A DNA stretch of 64,000 nucleotides from Bagarius yarrelli (lineage: Eukaryota; Chordata; Actinopteri; Siluriformes; Sisoridae). The position numbers were made by a program, and so were the translations under genes. Positions 56,840 to 64,000 of the stretch are shown in pieces. The stretch spans positions 206,001 to 270,000 of the forward strand of contig VCAZ01000126.1 in assembly GCA_005784505.1 (NCBI GenBank). The letters run 5' to 3'. Positions within the stretch are counted from its first letter, which is position 1. The number at the start of each line of letters is the position of its first letter. The notes beneath the pieces are model-generated. The model saw nothing but the letters and a program-made list of their open reading frames with translations. It was not told the DNA's origin and did no database searches.

Positions 56840-57975
56840 CTAGAAGCCATTTTGAAAACAAAATGTAGAACCACAGCTGCCATTTTAAGAATCGCTGTTT
56901 AACGATCGCTGCCATTTCAAAGGAGAATTTCGAACTGCTGCCATTTTAAACAACACTGTAAAACCACCGCCGCCATTTTAAGGACCACTGTATAACCACA
57001 GCTGCCATTTTATAGAAGAATTAAAAACTGCTGCCATTTTGAAGATATTTGTAAAACCGCAGCTGCCAATTTTCAGGACCACTGTATAACCACAGCTGCC
57101 ATTTTAAAGACCACTTTAAAGACCACTATATATAACTGCTGCCAATTTTCAGGACCACTGTATAACCGCAGCTGCCATTTTAAAGACCACTATATATAAC
57201 TGCTGCCAATGGACCACTGCCAATTTTCAGGACCCACTGTATAACCACAGCTGCCATTTTAAAGACCACTATATATAACTGCTGCCAATTTTCAGGACCA
57301 CTGTATAACCACAGCTGCCATTTTAACTGTGCCAAAGACCTGACCATGCCATTTGATATAACTGCTAACTGCTGCCAATTTGAGGACCACTGTATAACCA
57401 CAGCTGCCATTTTAAAGACCACTATATATAACTGCTGCCAATTTTCAGGACCACTGTATAACCACATTTTAAATACATATTTCCAGCTGCCATTTCAAAG
57501 GAGAATTTATAACTGCTGCCATTTTAAACGACACTGTAAAACCACCACCGCCATTTTAAGGACCACTGTATAACCACAGCTGCCATTTTATAAAGGAATT
57601 GACAGCTGCTGCCATTTTGAAGATATTTGCAAAACCGCAGCTGCCAATTTGAGGACCACTGTATAACCACAGCTGCCATTTTAAAGACCACTGTATATAA
57701 CTGCCAAAATTTTAAGACTGCTGCCAATTTTCAGGACCACTGTATAACCACAGCTGCCATTTTAAAGACCACTATATATAACTGCTGCCAATTTTCAGGA
57801 CCACTGTATAACCACAGCTGCCATTTTAAAAGACCACTGTATAGGACCACTACCACTGCTGCTGCCAATTTTCAGCACCACTGTATAACCACAGCTGCCA
57901 TTTTAAAATAATCAAATAACTGCTGCCATTTTAAACACCGCGATTTATAACCACTGCCATTTTTAGTTTCCACTG
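56840..57975 (+). repeat. Minisatellite with reiterated GCCATTT (YY1-like) cores
   Basis: A 1.1 kb degenerate tandem array. The main monomer joins GGACCACTGTATAACCACAG, CTGCCATTTTAAAGACCAC and TATATATAACTGCTGCCAAT, about 64-78 bp. I count 24 GCCATTT cores, all on the plus strand, most as GCTGCCATTTTA and two as CCGCCATTTTAAGG (56970, 57549). A longer block starting GCTGCCATTTCAAAGGAG recurs at 56908 and 57486, 578 bp apart, with the same order of variants, so the array also has higher-order structure. GCCGCCATNTT is the known YY1 site form. Binding is inference; frames with KMAAVVIQW repeats are artefacts of the array. Confidence 0.9.
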
Positions 57976-58030
57976 TATATCAGCTGCTGTTTTTGGAACG
58001 GACCAGGGCCGAATGAACCAATGAAATTTA

Positions 58031-58033
<3 letters not shown>

Positions 58034-58083
<50 letters not shown>
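58034..58083. repeat. Poly(T) run of 50
   Basis: An uninterrupted run of 50 T, starting 60 bp after the end of the GCCATTT array. Confidence 0.95.
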
Positions 58084-58086
<3 letters not shown>

Positions 58087-59767
58087 TCAGATTATAATTA
58101 AGAAGATGTAGAAGAATTTGGCTTAATTGATAAAATACACATGCCATAACAAGATTCTAATTTGATCTGCATTTTAATTAGAGTATAAATTTACCAAGCG
58201 GCATCATGTGGTCTCAAGACTAACCGTGGACTTCAAAGGAAACTGATTAAAAGCGTGCGGTTAAAATAAGGCTTTATTTAAAGTATGTATATAAAGATAA
58301 GAATCTTATTAATAATATAATATATATATATATTTTAAAAGGCTGATATATTTTCAGTTAGTAGAGGTTTTGCTCATCTGCTGATGTAGAGAAGGTGTCA
58401 AAATCTTGATTAATTCTTCTTGCAGGTAAAGTAACAGATGCATTGCCCACACATTCGAGAGAAAAATATTAATAAAGCTTTTTGTCATTAAACATTTCAA
58501 ACAGATGCACTTCATCGTGCCATTTAACGCCTGAAGCAGCCATTTAGATTGAGATTAATTAATTTTCATTCTGTAGAACTGATACAGATACTGATTATTT
58601 TCTTGCTTATTTGACCGATAACCACTATGACAAATCGATATTTTTTTTTATTGAATCATACCAACAGTTGCTACTGAACTGAACAAACCTTTTTACACGC
58701 CGTAATTGTACCTCCTTCCAGTCGGCGTTGGGAAAGTTTTTTTTTCGTTTTATATAGATTGTAATAGGTTACAATCATCATTTGTGCCTGAACTGGTTTT
58801 CCTGTCTAAAAAAAAAAAAACTGCTGCTGTTTTGTCTATTTATCTTATTGCTCATGGTGCTAATGTAAACCCTGCATACATTACCATGATGTACAGCCCT
58901 GATTTGTTCCTCTGGAATGATAATCAGTCTTTGGGATTTTTCTCGCAAAGATGTTCAAGTGCTGTCCCAGCTTATGTAAGCCCTCCTCATTCTGATAGTG
59001 TACCTATGTAAATAGATGTCTATGTATAAGCATCACTATACGCTTGAGTGTGAGCGGATGCTGTGTTTTGAAGCCACTAGGAATACATTAGCATTAACAA
59101 ACCTCGCCTAAGAACTCTTCCTTTCTGTTAAAATTCAGGATCGTTGAGATGCAAAAGGTCATGGCTTTGGATGTAGAGCAGAAAAGTCAATGTAAACTTT
59201 TTACCCCTGGAATCAATTTTTAATAACATGCTGGATCTGGATCTGGAGTTGGATCAAAGAGCCAACAAACCTTGTTGGTGTATCAGGTGCAGGGTTTTGT
59301 AGTAACGTATGGTTTGGTTATTGTTAGAAGATATATTCTTTTCCAGGAGTAAGAGATCAGGGTAGCGGACCAATAACCAATCAAGTAACTTAGGGGGACA
59401 AACCCCTAAGTGTTAGGAAGAATAGGAACGAAAATAAAACAGTGGTTATAAACCCCAACCTCCATGGGTTCCTCAATGAAAAATATAGAACCGTCAATGT
59501 TGTGGTTTAAATAAAGACCAAGTTTAAGATGAAAATGTTTAAACTGTTAAAGGAGCTACAGCGTGTAGATCTGTACACAGATGCTCCTACAAGAGTGCTC
59601 ACATCTGGATGTTAAACAGCTTGGCATGTTGTCTGACACCCAGAGGTCGGTTTGAATACCTTTCTGATTACGTAAACACGTTGCAGTGGGATGATCGGGT
59701 TCTTTATCGGAGAAATCTGAATCAGATTTTTCCTCTCATGACACTGTTCTAGTGAGATTTTTGAGAG
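58084..59767. other. Non-coding, AT-rich
   Basis: Short (AT)n near 58319 and some homopolymers. A 101-codon frame at 58706-59011 contains poly-Lys from an A run and no domain. Confidence 0.4.
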
Positions 59768-59950
59768 GATACGGTAGCTCAGTGGTTAAGGTGTTGGATG
59801 GCAGATTGAAAGATTGTGGATTTAATTGCCAGTACCACCAAGTTGCCACCGCTGGGACCCTGAGCAAGGCAATTAACCCTTAACGGTTCAGGTGGATTAA
59901 AATGAAAAAAGAGAGAAATGTAAGGCGCTCTGGATAAGAAATTTAAACGT
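59768..59950 (+). mobile_element. tRNA-derived SINE, near full length
   Basis: ATACGGTAGCTCAGTGGTTA (box A), AAAGATTGTGGATTTAATTG, CACCGCTGGGACCCTGAGC, AAGGCAATTAACCCTTAACG and a tail ending GCGCTCTGGATAAG. The last CGTCTGCC module is lost. Confidence 0.85.
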
Positions 59951-60889
59951 TTAGATCTTAGCACAGTCTTAGTGCTTAGTCACGGGTGAACTTGTATTAT
60001 TTTATCAAATGTGTGTGGAGTGGGAAGTATTTTTTGGCAAAGAGAGATTTGTTAGTTATTTTTACACGGCATTATTAATTTTATTATGTGGGTGTGGGTA
60101 GTATGATGGCAGCTTCTTTCTCCCATTTGGTCATTATATAGTTAAAAAAAAGAGCAAGTTAGCGTGAAGCCAGGGTTATGTTATAGAACCTTAACATTAT
60201 AGTTCATAAAAAAAAAGATTAGCAAACAATACAGAAATAAATCAATACAGCACACAACACGCCAGTTTTACAACTCGTCCCTGGAAGCAATTCCTCATTG
60301 CAGCTTGACCATGAAATTTATATACTAGCTTCCAGGCAACAGTAATCAACAGTCAAATTCATTTGACAATAAGTGTCTATTCATCTTGCTAATTCAGCCA
60401 CAAATCCGTTACGGGATCCGTGCAGCAACAGAATGCTAAAGTAAACACTATAAAATCCTCGTCGGAACATTTTAGCAGCCTATGTATCACCTAGATGGGA
60501 CATCCGCACTCTCGTATCAGTGGAGGCAACAGCCCGGGCAAGATGTTCACTCAATTACAGATGCCGCTCAAACGGCCCCGTTTTGAAAATATACGAGACG
60601 TTCACGACAGTCACTTAAAGTTTGGCTCGTACGACGCTCGAGCTGGTCGGCCAGGTGCAGTTCAGACGTACGGGTGTAGCGCTGTGCCAGAAAGAGAACA
60701 TTAGCAGTCAGAATGTGTGCAGTGATGTCATCAAGTGAGACTAAAGGTTTAACTACTAAATGGTTTAAAGGATTTTGTATAGATCTGCCAGACTATAATT
60801 ATATAAATATATATTTCGAATTTGTAAATTTATATTTTATGTCCTACCAAGTGTATAAAAAGCTCACACAAATAATCTGTAAGGGGTAG
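59951..60889. other. Non-coding, no clear feature
   Basis: Mostly AT-rich. A GC-balanced stretch lies at 60480-60710 with a 69-codon plus frame, which shows no motif I recognise and no splice context. Confidence 0.4.
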
Positions 60890-61262
60890 TCCACTGAGGC
60901 GAGACGTATTGTGAACCCAGGTGCAGTTTATTTACAGTGATATTATATGCAAAATACTAGAGCAAGAACATAGCAAGAACATAGCAAGAACATAGCAAGA
61001 ACATAGCAAGAACATACTAACCACAGTGTTAACAGGGAACAACAAACCACAAAGACAAGACAGACAGCGGGGCTATAAATACACAAGAGAAAACGAGGAA
61101 CACCTGTGAACACTTAGGAACAAACTAACCAAGGACAAGGGGAAGCACATGACAGGAACCAGGAAGTAAACAAAACCAAAACATGACGGAAGCTACCTTA
61201 GCTGGCTAACCTAGCCGCTAAGCTAACAAAACAAGACAAGACGAGAAACATGAAACAAGAAA
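60890..61262. mobile_element. Dispersed repeat-like segment, class unresolved
   Basis: Begins near GAGGCGAGACGTATTG and CCAGGTGCAGTTTATTTAC and continues through CACATGACAGGAACCAGG and AAGTAAACAAAACC, resembling a widespread fish repeat. It contains five perfect tandem copies of AGCAAGAACAT (11 bp) at 60961-61015. I infer the class only from resemblance. Confidence 0.45.
60961..61015. repeat. 11-bp x 5 perfect tandem repeat
   Basis: AGCAAGAACAT is repeated five times without change, suggesting recent expansion. Confidence 0.95.
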
Positions 61263-61437
61263 ACCAAAAGACAAGAACATAAAAATCTTACATAATCAAA
61301 GCAACTGATGCGAAAATAACCTTTATAAACTCTAATCTTCCACAAATATATATATAAAAAATTAAATAGAATTAACATTAAATAAAATGTTTATATTTGT
61401 CACATGTATTACAGTACAGTGATTTTTTCCCCCCCCT

Positions 61438-61565
61438 ATACCCCCAGCTTATGAAGTTCGGGTCAGAGTACAGGGCAAAGGGAAGGTATGGGGCCTTGAT
61501 TAAGGGGCCCACTAATGGTAGGCTGGTGGTGCTGAGGCTTAAACAACAGAGCCACTACTACCCCC
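61438..61565 (-). mobile_element. tRNA-derived SINE, second tail type
   Basis: Minus strand: GTAGTAGTGGCTCTGTTG, GCCTCAGCACCACCAGCC, AGTGGGCCCCTTAATCAAGG and CTGTACTCTGACCCGAAC, then TTCATAAGCTGGGGG. The 3' half matches the copy at 30985-31192 rather than the main family. Confidence 0.65.
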
Positions 61566-61965
61566 AAAAAGTTATTTATAAATACACAAGTATATGGAGA
61601 ATTAAAAAAGAAATCCTGTAACTAGCTCAAACAAGTTCAAAAAAACTTTTCCCACTTATTTAATTTAATAAGTTTTTTTTAATTAACTCCATTATTCCGG
61701 TTCTATTTCCCAATTTTTAAGTATTTGTTCAAGCAGTAATGCTCAAGGTTTCTTTATTTTGTATTTTTGTTTAGACTTTGATTAGATTTAATTATTCTCT
61801 TAATTATTTGATCAGTTGCTTTATATACAACAACAAACCTGGACAGTTAAATAACTAGGTTTCAAGTTTTTATAGTAATTTGGTCAAAGGTACACTGGAA
61901 CAAAAAATACTAAAGTTTTTTGCCGCTGCAGTGAATTAGCATAAAAGCAAGTGTCTTAGCCACAC

Positions 61966-62346
61966 CGGAAATGTCCAGACAGAGCAAATTCCTCAAATCT
62001 TCTTCCTCTCCTATCGGCTTCTTCCTCTCCTTTTCGGCAAGTCATCTGTCTCCACCTGTCCCTATTCTCTACATCCTCTTCACTCACACCCACTAACTTC
62101 ATGTCCTCGTTTATCGCATCCATATACCTCCTCGTTGGTCTTCCTCTTTGTCTTCTGCCTGGTAGCTTCATTTATAACCTCCTCCTACCAATATATTCGC
62201 TATCCCTCCTCTGGACATGTCCAAACCATCTCAATCTGTCTTCCCTGACTTTCTCCCCAAAACATCTAACATCCCCCTGATGAACTCGTTCCTGATCCTG
62301 TCCAACCTCGTCACTCCCAAAGAAAACCTCAACATCTTCAGCTCTG
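61966..62346 (-). mobile_element. Second 5'-truncated LINE tail, coding broken
   Basis: On the minus strand it starts CAGAGCTGAAGATGTTGAGG, the same position as the copy at 3892. It encodes MLRFSLGVTRLDRIRNEFIRG and then a frameshift; LRWFGHVQRRDSEYIG is in another frame. A TAA stop precedes MKLPGRRQRGRPTRRY. The 3' end differs from the first copy: after WRQM it runs into GGAGAGGAAGAAG repeats instead of the GCTGTGGAGACCCC block. Confidence 0.85.
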
Positions 62347-63254
62347 CTATGAAGATATAATTTTTTAACAGTGCTTTAATATAAATAATAATTGTAATAA
62401 TTACGATAGACATGCGATTTTTTTTAATTATTCATAACGTACAATTAAAACATGTGCTTTTTATGTATTAATATTTGTTTACGATCGGGTCTAATCCAAA
62501 TCCATTTGGAGATTTTTTTTTTTTTTTTTTTCTTTCCGTTTATCACATGAATAACTTAAGATGCATCTGAGAGTAGACTGGAATGATAAAAAAATAAAAT
62601 AAAATCAATGATTCTGGCATCAAAGGGAGCGAAATTGTATCTGAAAAAAGAAAACGAAATCAGTGACTTCTTAAAAAAGGCTAAATGAATAAATAAATAA
62701 ATAAATAAGAAAAAGTAAAACTCTAAGAGTCTCTCCGTTTGATTAATCATCTCGCCACTGAATGCATTAATCGCTCCAATACTCCAAATAGCAGATTGCG
62801 AGAGATTTCATAATCCTATTAAAAATTCATAATTAGCAACATGCTCTGTTCTTCCTGTGGTACAAAGTAGAGGGTGGGAATGTTCACAATTAATTCCAGA
62901 AACAATTCCTCTCATTATCACTCTATCTTCATGGCACGGAAGACAACAGGAGCGTAGCAGGGTGGTGTTTTCAGTGTTTGGAGTGTTTGGGGGAACAGTG
63001 TGGTGTCACCTGTGTAAATGTCAACAGCGGGTGAGTTTTTTTTTTTTTACTGGCCGTCCACTCTACAGGGAGAGACTGAAATTACGCCGCCCAATAGGAG
63101 GTCAATAACCGAGGGTTACTTTAACCAACGGCCTCTGCTGTTTCTGTCCAGTGGAGACCCGGCCTTTTATCTAGTCTGTCAACATTTTATAGATGCCTTT
63201 GCCTCTGGATTTCACTTCATACAAAACAACTTTCATAAAAAAAAGAAATGCTAA
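62347..63254. other. Non-coding with candidate conserved segments
   Basis: A T run of about 20 lies near 62512-62531. 62730-62850 (GTTTGATTAATCATCTCG, GAATGCATTAATCGCTCC) and 63070-63240 (CCAATAGGAGGTCAATAACC, GGCCTTTTATCTAGTCTG) have enhancer-like texture. The 62 kb block with ATTAATC cores is the more striking. No exon is supported. Confidence 0.3.
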
Positions 63255-64000
63255 CTGTAATCCCTGTCCTGATTTATTGAAACCATGGTTTAATCCCAGT
63301 CTCAAATACCAAGCCGTCATGGCAACCTGCTTAATCCCAGCCTCTTGATCTTTCCTTCTTAATCAGAGCTCCAATCAAGACCAAACACTAGCACTATAAT
63401 TTCACTCCCTAATCCTAACCCCTTTAATCCAAGCCCATCATTTACCATCAAGAAATATGACCCCTTAATCTTAATCCCTTAATTTTATACCCTTTAATCC
63501 CAGCCACCTAATTCAATACCAGAAAATACAACTGCATCATCTCCATACATTCACCTTTACCTATTTAAACCCATCACCAATTAAAACCATATGCTAACCC
63601 CATAATCCCAATTCCCTAATCTATATCTCTTTAATCCAAAGCACTGATTTATTAGCAAGAATATATATATGACCCCATAATATCAATCCCTCAGTTTTAC
63701 ATCTGTTAAACCCAAACCCAGCTGCAAAAATGTCCATATCTTAATTTTAACCTCCTTAATCTCACTCACTGAATTAAGACAAAATACATCTTTATAATCT
63801 CAGTCCTTTAATTTTATACCCTTTAATCCCATCCATAATACAAGACAAAATTCCAGCTACATGATTGTCCCTTAAATTTAAATTGTCCCTTCACTCCTGA
63901 CCCGTATTTAAACCAAAGTACCAGATTAATAATCTTAATAAAACTAGTTTTACTCCTATTAATCCCAACCCATACTAGCTCCATAATCTCCATAATCCTG
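63255..64000. repeat. ~70-bp degenerate minisatellite rich in TAATCC
   Basis: Monomers built from A-rich text (AAATATGACCCC), TTAATCCC, TTTTATACCCTTTAATCC and CAGCCACCTAATTCAATACC. Unit starts near 63381, 63451, 63521, 63588, 63657 and 63726 are 67-70 bp apart, then 55 and 66 bp. I count 12 TAATCC cores on the plus strand. The array continues past the window end. Confidence 0.8.

Noticed and set aside
57180..57911. Frames with KMAAVVIQW repeats in the GCCATTT array
   Set aside because: Tandem repeat artefact: registers shift, both strands are open, and there is no start or splice context.
60495..60704. 69-codon frame in GC-balanced DNA as an exon
   Set aside because: No recognisable protein motif, and no convincing splice sites around it.

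Overview
The window looks like intergenic or intronic DNA from a ray-finned fish. The evidence is about two dozen tRNA-derived SINEs of the type spread through teleost genomes, tails of an RTE-like LINE, several Tc1/mariner relics, one hAT-type MITE, and very many microsatellites and long homopolymers. A catfish-like or other ostariophysan host is plausible because similar SINEs (Mermaid-type) are described there, but the sequence alone does not fix the species. I support no ordinary protein-coding gene, no rRNA, no stand-alone tRNA and no prokaryotic feature. Every long open frame lies in low-complexity DNA, a tandem array or a transposon relic.

Layout. 0-10 kb: AT-rich DNA with scattered SINEs and one 5'-truncated LINE tail (3892-4242) that still has its target-site duplication. 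10-14.2 kb: a low-complexity block holding a 0.7 kb pyrimidine tract, a degenerate 50-72 bp minisatellite and a 230 bp TATC array. 14.2-32 kb: SINEs, a 500 bp hAT-type MITE (21441-21940), an L2-like LINE tail, and moderate-complexity stretches (best: 22540-22990, 26285-26420, 28800-29070, 30240-30560) that look like conserved non-coding elements. 32.48-33.9 kb: a 1.4 kb array of CCCTTAACCC/TTTATT units with a 300-325 bp higher-order repeat and an inverted copy at its end. 35-41.5 kb: four Tc1-like relics, one interrupted by a poly(A)-tailed insertion. 44.7-45.4 kb: a CCAT/CTGT composite array. 51.6-52.9 kb: a run of 54 C and a 0.8 kb TTCC tract. 56.8-58.0 kb: an unusual minisatellite carrying 24 same-strand GCCATTT cores that resemble YY1 sites, followed by 50 T. 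62 kb: a second LINE tail, on the minus strand. 63.25-64 kb: a ~70 bp-period array with 12 TAATCC cores that runs off the window end.

How it fits together. Nothing here forms a pathway or operon. The window is a record of transposition and tandem amplification. Its most unusual property is that at least three unrelated degenerate minisatellites, each with monomers of about 50-80 bp, occur in 64 kb. Two of them multiply sequences that resemble transcription-factor cores (YY1-like GCCATTT and OTX/PITX-like TAATCC). If the conserved-element candidates are real, the region could be a regulatory desert of a developmental gene lying outside the window; that is inference only.
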